Source: Sphingomonadaceae bacterium (lineage in GTDB: Bacteria > Pseudomonadota > Alphaproteobacteria > Sphingomonadales > Sphingomonadaceae). From it: 18,041 nt of DNA. A model generated the notes under the pieces. The model was not told the origin of the DNA and made no database searches. It saw nothing but the letters and a program-made list of their open reading frames with translations. The position numbers and the translations under genes are program-made. The stretch covers positions 1 through 18,041 of the forward strand of contig JACKLA010000011.1 of the NCBI GenBank assembly GCA_024236155.1. The letters run 5' to 3'. Of the stretch, positions 1 through 7,491 are shown in pieces (the first letter of the stretch is position 1; each line of letters starts with the position of its first letter).

Positions 1-396
1 AAGATCACGATCCAGATCGGGGCGAGCTTCGGTGCTGGTGCCTATGCCATGTGCGGGCGGTCTTTCGGTCCGCGTTTCATCTTTTCCTGGCCGAACAACC
101 GCCTGTCCGTGATGGGCGGAGAACAGGCCGCCAAGGTTCTCACCATCGTCGCGGAAGACGGAGCCGCCGCACGCGGGGTCGAACCTGACCGCGCAGGGCT
201 GGTGGCCATGGCTGAAAGGCTTGTCGCCCAGTATGAACGCGAAGGGGAGGCATTGTTCGCGACGGCGCGTTTGTGGGACGACGGGATAATTGATCCGCGC
301 GACACACGCCGGGTTGTGGCGTTCTGTCTCGACACGTGTTGCGAGGCCGAGGCACGCACATTGGCTTCGAACAGCTTCGGGATCGCACGGCTGTGA
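1..396 (+). CDS. atuC: acyl-CoA carboxylase beta (carboxyltransferase) subunit, 3' end only
   Basis: This is the last 131 codons of a carboxyltransferase subunit, open at the left edge. The motif GAGAYAMCGR followed by SWPNNRLSVMGGEQAAKVL, and the C-terminal ARLWDDGIIDPRDTRRV, are typical of the methylcrotonyl-CoA/geranyl-CoA carboxylase beta family rather than the propionyl-CoA type. Family members are about 530-540 residues, so roughly 400 are missing. The subunit transfers CO2 from carboxybiotin to the gamma-methyl carbon of a 3-methyl-branched enoyl-CoA, in complex with a biotin-bearing alpha subunit, which here is encoded at 1193-3148. The adjoining hydratase and AtuA genes favour a geranyl-CoA (Atu) role over leucine catabolism (LiuB). 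That choice is inference, and the acceptor could be another branched enoyl-CoA. The stop overlaps the next start (GTGA). Confidence 0.85.
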   Translation, partial: KITIQIGASFGAGAYAMCGRSFGPRFIFSWPNNRLSVMGGEQAAKVLTIVAEDGAAARGVEPDRAGLVAMAERLVAQYEREGEALFATARLWDDGIIDPRDTRRVVAFCLDTCCEAEARTLASNSFGIARL

Positions 397-1208
397 CCTG
401 GCCTCTTGAACATCCCCCAAAGACATCTGTCCTGCGACTGGAGCAACGTGACTCTGCGCTCGTCGCAACGATTGATGATCCCGCTACGCGCAATGCAATG
501 TCCGATGCGCTGCTTGGCGACTTCGAGGTACTGTTCTCCCAGCTGCGCGATGAACCGGCCATTCGCGCACTCGTGCTGCGGGGAAGCGACCGGGTGTTTT
601 GCGCCGGCGCCGATCTTGGCGGAAGAACGCTTCGCGGATCGACCGCAGACGCGCATGCCGCCACAGTCGAACTGTCATTGCGGGGCGCGCGTGTCTACAA
701 CGCGCTCAGCACCTTTCCCAAGCCGGTGATCGCTGTGATCGAGGGGGCGGCCATGGGCGGCGGCATGGGATTGGCGGCCTGCGCCGACATCGTGCTGGCC
801 GGGCCAGGCGCCAGTTTTGCCCTGTCAGAGGCAAGGTTGGGGCTGGTCGCTGCACAGATCGCTCCGTTTGTCGTCGCTCGCCTTGGCCTGGCTACCACGC
901 GCCGCCTTGCCCTGACCGGAAGCCGTTTCAATGCGGAGCAGGCAACCAACCTTGGTCTCGTTGACGAGCTGTTGCCAGATCGTGCTGAACTCGACGCAAG
1001 ACTGGATGCCATCCTGGGCGAGATCCAGTCCTGCGCGCCCGCCGCCCTGGCAGCCACGAAGGCGCTGCTTAACGGCCTGCCTGGGCTGGACATCGTAGCG
1101 TTCTCGCACACCGCGGCCGACGTCTTCGCCGACGCCGTGCTCGGCGAGGGCGCTGAGGGAATTGCGGCATTCAAGGAAAAAAGGGCGCCGGCATGGGCCA
1201 ACACATAA
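393..1208 (+). CDS. atuE: enoyl-CoA hydratase/isomerase, AtuE/LiuC-like
   Basis: A crotonase-fold protein of 271 residues. GTG at 393 was chosen as the start because it overlaps the upstream stop as GTGA and leaves a normal-length crotonase; an upstream in-frame ATG would extend far into the carboxylase gene. Visible motifs are CAGADL (70-75, oxyanion hole), EGAAMGGGMGLAACADI (from 117) and SEARLGL (145-151). E146 matches the second catalytic Glu of crotonase (E164 in rat numbering), while the first (E144) is Gly126. As I recall, the GGGxGL form occurs in methylglutaconyl- and isohexenylglutaconyl-CoA hydratases. In the Atu pathway this enzyme hydrates the product of the carboxylase encoded on both sides of it. 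The 3' end overlaps the next gene by 16 bases, which points to translational coupling. The exact substrate is inferred from context. Confidence 0.82.
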   Translation: MTWPLEHPPKTSVLRLEQRDSALVATIDDPATRNAMSDALLGDFEVLFSQLRDEPAIRALVLRGSDRVFCAGADLGGRTLRGSTADAHAATVELSLRGARVYNALSTFPKPVIAVIEGAAMGGGMGLAACADIVLAGPGASFALSEARLGLVAAQIAPFVVARLGLATTRRLALTGSRFNAEQATNLGLVDELLPDRAELDARLDAILGEIQSCAPAALAATKALLNGLPGLDIVAFSHTAADVFADAVLGEGAEGIAAFKEKRAPAWANT

Positions 1209-3148
1209 AGCCGTTCTCGAAGATCCTGATCGCCAATCGCGGCGAAATCGCGTGCCGAGTGATCCGGAGCGCCAAAGCGAAGGGCTATGCGACTGTCGCG
1301 ATCTTCAGCGATGCCGACGCTGGCGCGCGGCATGTGCTGGAAGCAGATGAAGCCTTTCGACTGGGTGCCGGCCCTCTGCGTGAATCGTACCTGTCCGCCG
1401 AGCGGGTGCTGGCGGCCGCCAAAGCCAGTGGCGCCGACGCACTGCATCCCGGCTACGGATTTTTTTCCGAAAACGCGGAATTCGCGGAACAATGTGCTGA
1501 TGCCGGAATCATGTTCATCGGCCCGATGCCGGATTCGGTCCGCGTCATGGGCGACAAGGCCCGGTCCAAGCGGCGCATGATCGAAGCTGGCGTGCCCTGC
1601 GTGCCAGGGTACGAAGGCGACGATCAGGACGACGACCTGTTTATCCGTGAGGCCGAACGGATCGGCTATCCAGTGATGGTCAAGGCTTCGGCCGGAGGCG
1701 GTGGCCGGGGTATGCGCCTGGTACATGACCGGGCCGATCTGGCAGCGGCGCTCGCCTCCGCACGGTCAGAGGCGAAAAGTTCGTTCGGCGATGATCGCTT
1801 GCTGCTAGAGCGCGCCGTGGTTGATGCACGCCATGTCGAAATACAGGTGTTCGGCGATCGCTTCGGATCGGTTGTTCATCTCGGCGAGCGCGACTGCTCT
1901 GTACAGCGGCGTCACCAGAAGGTTATCGAGGAAGCGCCTTCTCCTGCCGTGAACGAAGACCTTCGGCGGCGGATGGGCGAAGCTGCGGTTCGCGCTGCGG
2001 CGGCGATCAACTATGTCGGCGCGGGAACGGTGGAGTTCCTGCTGGGGGGCGACGGAGAGTTCTACTTCCTGGAAATGAACACCCGGCTGCAGGTCGAGCA
2101 TCCGGTGACCGAGTGCGTGACGGGGATCGACCTCGTCGACCTTCAGATCGACGTGGCAGCGGGGCTGCCCCTCCCCTTCGTTCAGGACGACATCAAGCTT
2201 TCCGGACATGCGATCGAGGTGCGGCTCTACGCCGAAGATCCCCGTAACCAGTTCTTGCCCCAGACGGGCGTAGCCGCGATCTGGCAGCCTTTCGCGGGCG
2301 AAGGCGTGCGCGTAGATCACGGCCTGGTCCCCGGACAAGTTATCAGCTCATTCTATGATCCGATGATCGCCAAGATCATCGCAAGTGGTGCAAACCGCGC
2401 CGAAGCATTGCGACGACTGGTGCGTGCGGTCCGGGGCACGCATTTGCTTGGCGTCGCCACCAATCGCGAGTTTCTGCTCGACGCCTTGACGACCGATGAA
2501 TTCGCAAGTGGCAGCGCCACCACCGCATTCATCGGGAAGCATTATGGCGACGGGTTCCAGGCCAGCGAAGCGGACCCTGCGGCTATATCTCTCGCCGCGA
2601 TCCTCGTCGCTGACAAGGCCGGGACAGGTTGGGCCTCCAATGCAATCCAGGCTCATCCGATCACCCTGGCGAGCGAAGATCAATCGACCACGCTGCGCGT
2701 AGCCCGGTCTGAGTCGCACTGGTCGGTCGAAGCCGGCGGAAATTGCGTATCCCTTGCAATCATTGACCGCCGCGACGGGTTCGTTCGCTTCGAGCTCGAT
2801 GGGCTTATGCGGCGCGCAGCCTATCTGCTCGACGCCGATGGAATCGAAATCGATCTGGACGGACGGGTCTATCAGTTCGAGGATACTACCTATCAGGCGC
2901 CCTCCAAGTCTTCTGCGGGCGGCGACGGCGTGCTGCGCGCGCCGATGACCGGCACGATTTCGGCAGTGCGCGTTGCCCCAGATCAAATTGTGGCGCGCGG
3001 TGATGTGCTGGCCGTTCTGGAAGCCATGAAAATGGAACAGCAGATCATCGCTCCCATCCCAGGTTCCGTCAGGACCATTGCGGTTGCCGCCGGCCAACAG
3101 GTGAAGGCGCGCGATATTCTATTCGTTATAGAGGCAGAGCCCGCATGA
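1193..3148 (+). CDS. atuF: acyl-CoA carboxylase alpha subunit (biotin carboxylase plus biotin carrier), geranyl/methylcrotonyl-CoA type
   Basis: A 651-residue biotin-dependent carboxylase alpha subunit. The N-terminal biotin carboxylase domain opens with KILIANRGEIACRVIR (10-25). The ATP-grasp glycine loop is KASAGGGGRGMR (164-175), HPGYGFFSEN starts at 85, and EMNTRLQVEHPVTE (294-307) is the catalytic segment. A central linker precedes the C-terminal biotinyl domain, where LEAMKM places the biotinylated lysine at K613. It carboxylates biotin with ATP and bicarbonate and hands CO2 to the beta subunit encoded at 1-396. The length fits MCC/GCC alpha subunits. Putting the hydratase between the beta and alpha genes follows the Atu/Liu pattern. 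The start overlaps the hydratase by 16 bases and the stop overlaps the AtuA start as ATGA. Methylcrotonyl- and geranyl-CoA specificity cannot be separated by eye; the neighbour AtuA favours the latter. Confidence 0.88.
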   Translation: MGQHIKPFSKILIANRGEIACRVIRSAKAKGYATVAIFSDADAGARHVLEADEAFRLGAGPLRESYLSAERVLAAAKASGADALHPGYGFFSENAEFAEQCADAGIMFIGPMPDSVRVMGDKARSKRRMIEAGVPCVPGYEGDDQDDDLFIREAERIGYPVMVKASAGGGGRGMRLVHDRADLAAALASARSEAKSSFGDDRLLLERAVVDARHVEIQVFGDRFGSVVHLGERDCSVQRRHQKVIEEAPSPAVNEDLRRRMGEAAVRAAAAINYVGAGTVEFLLGGDGEFYFLEMNTRLQVEHPVTECVTGIDLVDLQIDVAAGLPLPFVQDDIKLSGHAIEVRLYAEDPRNQFLPQTGVAAIWQPFAGEGVRVDHGLVPGQVISSFYDPMIAKIIASGANRAEALRRLVRAVRGTHLLGVATNREFLLDALTTDEFASGSATTAFIGKHYGDGFQASEADPAAISLAAILVADKAGTGWASNAIQAHPITLASEDQSTTLRVARSESHWSVEAGGNCVSLAIIDRRDGFVRFELDGLMRRAAYLLDADGIEIDLDGRVYQFEDTTYQAPSKSSAGGDGVLRAPMTGTISAVRVAPDQIVARGDVLAVLEAMKMEQQIIAPIPGSVRTIAVAAGQQVKARDILFVIEAEPA

Positions 3149-4935
3149 GCCATCGCACGATCAGTATCGGGGGTGCTTCCGGCTTTTGGGGAGACAGCTC
3201 GATCGCCTTGCCGCAGTTGCTGCAGCATGATGGGCTCGATTACATTTCGTTCGACTATCTGGCGGAAGTCACGATGTCGATCTTGGCCCGCGCCCGCGCG
3301 AAGGACCCGTCGCTTGGCTATGCGACCGATTTCGTCACGCTTGTTGGACGGCATCTGCCGCAGATCGCTGATCGCCGGATAAAGCTGATCGCCAACGCCG
3401 GAGGGGTCAATCCCAACGCCTGCGCCGATGCGCTGCGAGCCAGGATCGCAGCCGCCAATCTTGACCTGCGCGTCGGCGTTGTCACGGGCGACGATCTTTT
3501 GGCGATGCAGTCACAGCTGAAGGACAGTAAGGAGATGTTTTCCGGCGCGTCGATGCCGGAGCGGCTGCTGAGCCTAAACGCCTACCTTGGTGCCTGGCCG
3601 ATCGCGGCGGCCCTGGATGCAGGCGCGGACATCGTGGTCACGGGACGCTGCGTCGATAGCGCAACGGTGCTTGGCGTATGCATTCATGAATTCGGCTGGT
3701 CGCCGTCCGATTTCGATCGCCTGTCGGGTGGGTCGCTCGCCGGGCATATTATCGAGTGCGGGGCACAAGCCACGGGCGGCCTGTTCACCGATTGGCAGGA
3801 CGTGCCCAACTGGGAGAACATCGGTTATCCCATCGCCGTCATCGACGAGGATGGCGCGTTCGACGTTATCAAGCCGGAGGGAACCGGCGGCCTCGTTTCC
3901 CGGGGCACGGTAAGCGAGCAGCTTGTCTACGAGATCGGTGATCCCGCCGCCTATCTGCTTCCGGACGTGACCTGTGACTGGCGATCGGTCAAGATTGCCG
4001 AGGTGGGCGAGCAGCGGGTACGCGTGACAGGCGCTCGCGGCGCAGCGCCTTCGCCAACCTACAAGGCCAGTGCGACCTGGCAGGACGGCTATCGTGTCGG
4101 CGCCACCTGGACCATCATCGGGCAGGACGCAGCCGCCAAGGCGGTCAGGGTAGGCGAGCAAGTCGCATCTCGCGTCTCGTCGCTGCTGGCGAAGTCCGGA
4201 TCGGCGCCGTTCACAGAGACCTCGATCGAAGTCATCGGGGCCGAATCCAGCTACGGCTCGAACAGCCGAGCCTTGGGCGCGCGGGAAGTGGTGTTGAAGA
4301 TCGCCGCCAAGCACGACGATCCCAAGGCACTGGAGCTTCTGGTGCGTGAATTCACCTCTGCCGGCACGTCCATGGCGCCCGGTTTCACCGGAATGGGGGG
4401 CAATCGCCCAAAGGTGATGCCGCTTGTCCGCCTGTTCTCTCTCGCGGTGGACAAGGCGCTGGTTGATGGACAGGTCCACGCCGAAGTCGATGGTCAGAAT
4501 GTCTCAATTCAGACCACGGGGACGGCCCTCCCGAGATCAATCGATGCCGCCGCCACCACGCCCGTGCCTGAAGGCGCTATAGATACGGCGCATTTCACCA
4601 CGGTCCCGTTGATCGAACTGGCCTGGGGGCGCAGCGGCGACAAGGGCAATCATGCCAACATCGGCATCGTGGCCCGCCAGCCGGAATACCTGCCTTATAT
4701 CAAGCGCACATTGCAGCCGGAACTCGTGGCCAAGTTGTTCGAGCACTATGGTCCGGCCGACGTCAAGCGCTTCGATTTGCCGGGCATCCAGGGTTTGAAC
4801 TTCATGCTCTACGACGTGCTGGGCGGCGGGGGCATCGCCTCGCTTCGCAATGATCCCCAAGGCAAGGGCTATGCCCAGATATTGCTTGGCGTGGAAATAC
4901 CGGTGCCGGTCGGCGTGGTCGGGTCGAAAGCCTGA
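3145..4935 (+). CDS. atuA: AtuA family protein (acyclic terpene utilization, former DUF1446)
   Basis: A 596-residue protein of the AtuA family. The N-terminal part begins with ISIGGASGFWGDSS, matching the family's glycine-rich opening, and continues with IKLIANAGGVNPNAC and IVVTGRCVDSATVLG, both typical of the family. A separate C-terminal domain carries WGRSGDKGNHANIG (from residue 494), the signature of the AtuA-like C-terminal domain that some proteins encode alone. AtuA is required for citronellol/geraniol use in Pseudomonas, but its reaction is not established to my knowledge, so no enzyme activity is claimed. It starts in an ATGA overlap with the biotin carboxylase gene and so probably acts with the carboxylase and hydratase. 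No signal peptide or membrane segment is evident, suggesting a cytoplasmic protein. Confidence 0.85.
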   Translation: MSHRTISIGGASGFWGDSSIALPQLLQHDGLDYISFDYLAEVTMSILARARAKDPSLGYATDFVTLVGRHLPQIADRRIKLIANAGGVNPNACADALRARIAAANLDLRVGVVTGDDLLAMQSQLKDSKEMFSGASMPERLLSLNAYLGAWPIAAALDAGADIVVTGRCVDSATVLGVCIHEFGWSPSDFDRLSGGSLAGHIIECGAQATGGLFTDWQDVPNWENIGYPIAVIDEDGAFDVIKPEGTGGLVSRGTVSEQLVYEIGDPAAYLLPDVTCDWRSVKIAEVGEQRVRVTGARGAAPSPTYKASATWQDGYRVGATWTIIGQDAAAKAVRVGEQVASRVSSLLAKSGSAPFTETSIEVIGAESSYGSNSRALGAREVVLKIAAKHDDPKALELLVREFTSAGTSMAPGFTGMGGNRPKVMPLVRLFSLAVDKALVDGQVHAEVDGQNVSIQTTGTALPRSIDAAATTPVPEGAIDTAHFTTVPLIELAWGRSGDKGNHANIGIVARQPEYLPYIKRTLQPELVAKLFEHYGPADVKRFDLPGIQGLNFMLYDVLGGGGIASLRNDPQGKGYAQILLGVEIPVPVGVVGSKA

Positions 4936-4964
4936 ATGCGTCACCCACCTTTAGAGGAGCAATT

Positions 4965-5366
4965 ATGTCGATCGAACAGAACAAGGATGTCGTGCGGCAG
5001 TTTCTCGCCAGGTTCGCGGCCAGTGACGCAGATGGCCTCATTGACAGCCTGACCGACGACGTGACCTGGTGGATCGGCGGAAAGCCTGCCGACTTGCCAC
5101 AAGCCGGACCGAAATCGAAGGACGGTATCAGCGCGGTCCTGCGCGGCATCGGCGCGAAGATCCCCGGCGGCATCGACATGCGCATTAGGGGCATGATCGG
5201 CGAAGGCGACAAGGTGGCGGCCGAAGTCGAAGCGGTCGGCGAGATCGTCAACGGCCGTACCTACAATAATGAATATCACTTCCTGTTCACGATCCGCGAC
5301 GGACGCATCTCATCGGTAAAAGAATATCACGATACGCTACACCTAAAGTCAGTATTTTCAGCGTGA
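4965..5366 (+). CDS. SnoaL/NTF2-like small protein (ketosteroid-isomerase-like fold)
   Basis: A 133-residue protein with the look of the NTF2-like superfamily: an N-terminal helix (EQNKDVVRQFLARFAASDADGL), then LTDDVTWWIGG, a central MRIRGMIGEGDKVAAEVEAVGE strand pair, and NNEYHFLFTIRDGRISSVKEYHDTLH near the end. The fold hosts SnoaL-type cyclases, ketosteroid isomerases, limonene-epoxide hydrolases and many proteins of unknown role, so the reaction cannot be named. A strong ribosome binding site (GAGGAG at 4954-4959) precedes the ATG by 5 bases. It lies between atuA and the B12 mutase with short gaps (29 and 33 bases), so it very likely belongs to the pathway. A hydrolase, isomerase or dehydratase acting on a pathway intermediate is possible but unproven. 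Confidence 0.75.
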   Translation: MSIEQNKDVVRQFLARFAASDADGLIDSLTDDVTWWIGGKPADLPQAGPKSKDGISAVLRGIGAKIPGGIDMRIRGMIGEGDKVAAEVEAVGEIVNGRTYNNEYHFLFTIRDGRISSVKEYHDTLHLKSVFSA

Positions 5367-5399
5367 TGTCTTGTATCTGGACAGGCTAAGGAAAGTAAA

Positions 5400-7061
5400 A
5401 TGGCGGTAGAAGACAGCGCTTATGGGCGGTGGCAGCAGACGGTGGCGGCACGGTACAAGGATCGGTCCTTCGTAGCGCGAAACAGGTCTGGCGTGGAGGT
5501 TGAGCCGGTCTACAGCGGCCTTGACCGGATGGGGAACGAGGCAGAGATGCCGGGGCAATATCCCTATACCCGTGGCATCTACCCCATCCATTACCAGTAT
5601 CAGCCCTGGATGGACCTGCAGATCATCGGCTTTGGCCTGCCATCGCAGACGCGCAAGCGGATGGACTTGCTGCTGGAGCAAGGTGGGTCGAAGGGTTATT
5701 TCGACCGCGAGGCCTATAACTTCATTTTCGATATGCCTACATCGATGGGCTATGATCCGGACCATCCCGGCGTCCGCGGCAGCATTGGCGATTGCGGCAT
5801 CTCGGTCTGCAAGGCGAGCGACTATGAAGTCCTGCTCGACGGCAAGGATCTGTCCAAGACCACAGTTTCGCTGGTTCTGAATGCCGGTTCGCCCGCCATG
5901 CTCGGCCTTTACCTGGCAGCAGCGAAAAGGCGCGGCTTCGCGTTCGACAAGCTGGGTGGCAATCTGACCAACTATATCTGGGACTTCTTTGGACATAGCG
6001 GCGGCACGAACTTTTCGCCGCGCGGCAGCTACCGGCTGATCGCCGACATCGCATCCTATTGTGCGCAGCATGTACCGCTCTGGAATCCGCTGACGATCAG
6101 TGAGCACAACATCTGCGAGGCGGGTGCGGACAACGTTCAGGCCGTGGCCTATTCGATCGCGGCGATAATCGCGGTCAACGAGGAGTGCGTGAAACTCGGG
6201 ATCGATCCGGATTCGGTCGTGCCCCGGTTTGGCTTCCACGTGCGATATGGCGAAAATTTCTTTGAGGAAGTCGCCAAGACCCGCGCGCTTCGTCGCGTCT
6301 ACGCCAAGGTCAACCGCGAGCGGTTCGGCTGCAAGAAAAGCGGCTCGCTTCAGGCCCGGATTCACGCGCAGACGGCGGGTTCGCTGCTGACGGTGCAACA
6401 GCCGCTGAACAACCTCGTCCGGAACGCCTATGGCGCGTTGGCCGCCGTGTTGTCTGGCGCTAACGGCATGACGATCAACGCCTATGACGAAGCGCTCGGG
6501 CTGCCGACCGAGGAAGCTGTGACGCTCTCGCTGAGGACCAGCCAGATCATCGCCGAAGAAACCGGAGCGGTGCAGGTCTCCGACCCGTTCGGCGGATCCT
6601 ACTATGTAGAATCTCTAACCGACGAGATCGAGCGCAGGGTGTTCGAAATTATCGCCGACATCGATGATCGTGGCGGGCTTATTGCCTGCATCGAATCCGG
6701 GTGGATCAAGCAGCAGGTTTCTGCCGCCGCGTACAAGTGGCGTCAGGAAATCGAAAGCGGTGAAAGAACCATGGTCGGGGTGAACAAATATACCACCGAC
6801 GAGCCGGAACAGTATGCGGTGTTCAAGCCCGATCCCGAGGCCGCGCGCCTGGCGATCGAAGATATCGAGCGCCATCGGCGCGATCGCGATGCTGCCCGCT
6901 GCTCGGCGGCGCTGGAAAAGCTGCGCGAGGCCGCCGTCGAGGTCAGCGAAGGCCGGACGATCGGATCGGTGATGGAAAACCTGGTGGCCGCGGCTGAAGC
7001 CGATGCGACGCTCGGCGAGATGCAGGCGATCCTTCACGACGTTTTCGGGCGCAACAAGTAA
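5400..7061 (+). CDS. B12-dependent acyl-CoA mutase, large (catalytic) subunit, divergent
   Basis: A 553-residue TIM-barrel subunit of the methylmalonyl-CoA mutase superfamily. It is sized like the large subunits of two-part mutases such as HcmA, with no B12 domain of its own. Family landmarks are YPYTRGIYP (54-62), FDMPTSMGYDPDHP (110-123), HAQTAG, DPFGGSYYVE and GVNKY. Aligned by eye to P. shermanii methylmalonyl-CoA mutase, substrate residue Tyr89 is Ile75, Arg207 is Ser200, and the conserved active-site His244 is Asn237 (context SEHNICEAGA). Positions recalled as CoA-contacting (R82, T85, R87) are Gln68, Met71 and Leu73. About seven extra residues lie near 94-107. Ile75 matches the Ile of 2-hydroxyisobutyryl-CoA mutase, but its Gln208 and Asp117 are not kept (Ser200, Ile109). 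The fold and partner are clear; the substrate is not. A ribosome binding site AAGGA lies at 5388-5392. Confidence 0.9.
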   Translation: MAVEDSAYGRWQQTVAARYKDRSFVARNRSGVEVEPVYSGLDRMGNEAEMPGQYPYTRGIYPIHYQYQPWMDLQIIGFGLPSQTRKRMDLLLEQGGSKGYFDREAYNFIFDMPTSMGYDPDHPGVRGSIGDCGISVCKASDYEVLLDGKDLSKTTVSLVLNAGSPAMLGLYLAAAKRRGFAFDKLGGNLTNYIWDFFGHSGGTNFSPRGSYRLIADIASYCAQHVPLWNPLTISEHNICEAGADNVQAVAYSIAAIIAVNEECVKLGIDPDSVVPRFGFHVRYGENFFEEVAKTRALRRVYAKVNRERFGCKKSGSLQARIHAQTAGSLLTVQQPLNNLVRNAYGALAAVLSGANGMTINAYDEALGLPTEEAVTLSLRTSQIIAEETGAVQVSDPFGGSYYVESLTDEIERRVFEIIADIDDRGGLIACIESGWIKQQVSAAAYKWRQEIESGERTMVGVNKYTTDEPEQYAVFKPDPEAARLAIEDIERHRRDRDAARCSAALEKLREAAVEVSEGRTIGSVMENLVAAAEADATLGEMQAILHDVFGRNK

Positions 7062-7074
7062 AAGGCTGAAACAT

Positions 7075-7491
7075 ATGCAAGACAATGCGCCAAATCCGCG
7101 CGTGCTGCTGACCAAGAGCTTCATCGACAGCCATGACCGCGCGATTGCGACGATCGCACTGGCGCTGCGGGATGCCGCAATGGAAGTCGTGCTGATCGAT
7201 TACGAACAGCCGGAAGACGTGGTGACTGTGGCACTTCAGGAAGATGTCGATATCATCGGATTGAGCTTCATGTCCGGCGGCCAGGTGGAGACGACCCAGA
7301 AGATCGTCGCAGAGCTCAAGCGGCGTGGAGTGGACGATCTTCCGCTAGTCGTGGGAGGTGTCATCCGCCCGTTCGACGTGCCCCCGCTGGAGGAGGCTGG
7401 CGTCAGGGAAATTTTCAGGGGCGGCGCGCCGCTGGCCGATGTAGTGGCGACATTCCAGCGGCTTGCGAAAGCATATCGGGGTTACGCTTGA
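7075..7491 (+). CDS. B12-dependent acyl-CoA mutase, small cobalamin-binding subunit
   Basis: A 138-residue B12-binding domain encoded as a separate protein, partner of the large subunit 13 bases upstream. The motif DSHDRA (18-23) supplies the lower axial ligand His20. K14 and D18 keep the K-x3-D-x-H relay known from methylmalonyl-CoA mutase. S64 (SFMSGG) and Gly94-Gly95 (VVGGVI) complete the B12 motif. The usual DxHxxG is DxHxxA here, and SxL is SxM: small changes in the nucleotide-loop pocket. ATG at 7075 was chosen because it gives a normal N-terminus (NPRVLLTKSF); an in-frame ATG at 7003 lies inside the upstream gene. The last codon overlaps the GTPase start. Confidence 0.9.
   Translation: MQDNAPNPRVLLTKSFIDSHDRAIATIALALRDAAMEVVLIDYEQPEDVVTVALQEDVDIIGLSFMSGGQVETTQKIVAELKRRGVDDLPLVVGGVIRPFDVPPLEEAGVREIFRGGAPLADVVATFQRLAKAYRGYA

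Noticed and set aside
695..1726. Long minus-strand open frame of 343 codons
   Set aside because: It lies wholly opposite the hydratase and biotin carboxylase genes, shows no recognisable motif and has the composition of an antisense shadow.
3574..4479. Minus-strand open frame of 301 codons opposite AtuA
   Set aside because: It is a shadow of the conserved plus-strand gene without family motifs or a ribosome site.
5358..6398. Minus-strand open frame of 346 codons opposite the mutase
   Set aside because: It is antisense to a clearly conserved enzyme; its residue content reflects the complementary codons and no domain is seen.
5400..7491. Assignment as 2-hydroxyisobutyryl-CoA mutase (HcmAB)
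   Set aside because: Subunit layout, MeaB neighbour and Ile75 fit, but the Gln208 and Asp117 equivalents and the conserved His are missing.
5400..7491. Assignment as methylmalonyl-CoA mutase
   Set aside because: Tyr89 and Arg207, which bind the substrate carboxylate, are replaced by Ile and Ser.
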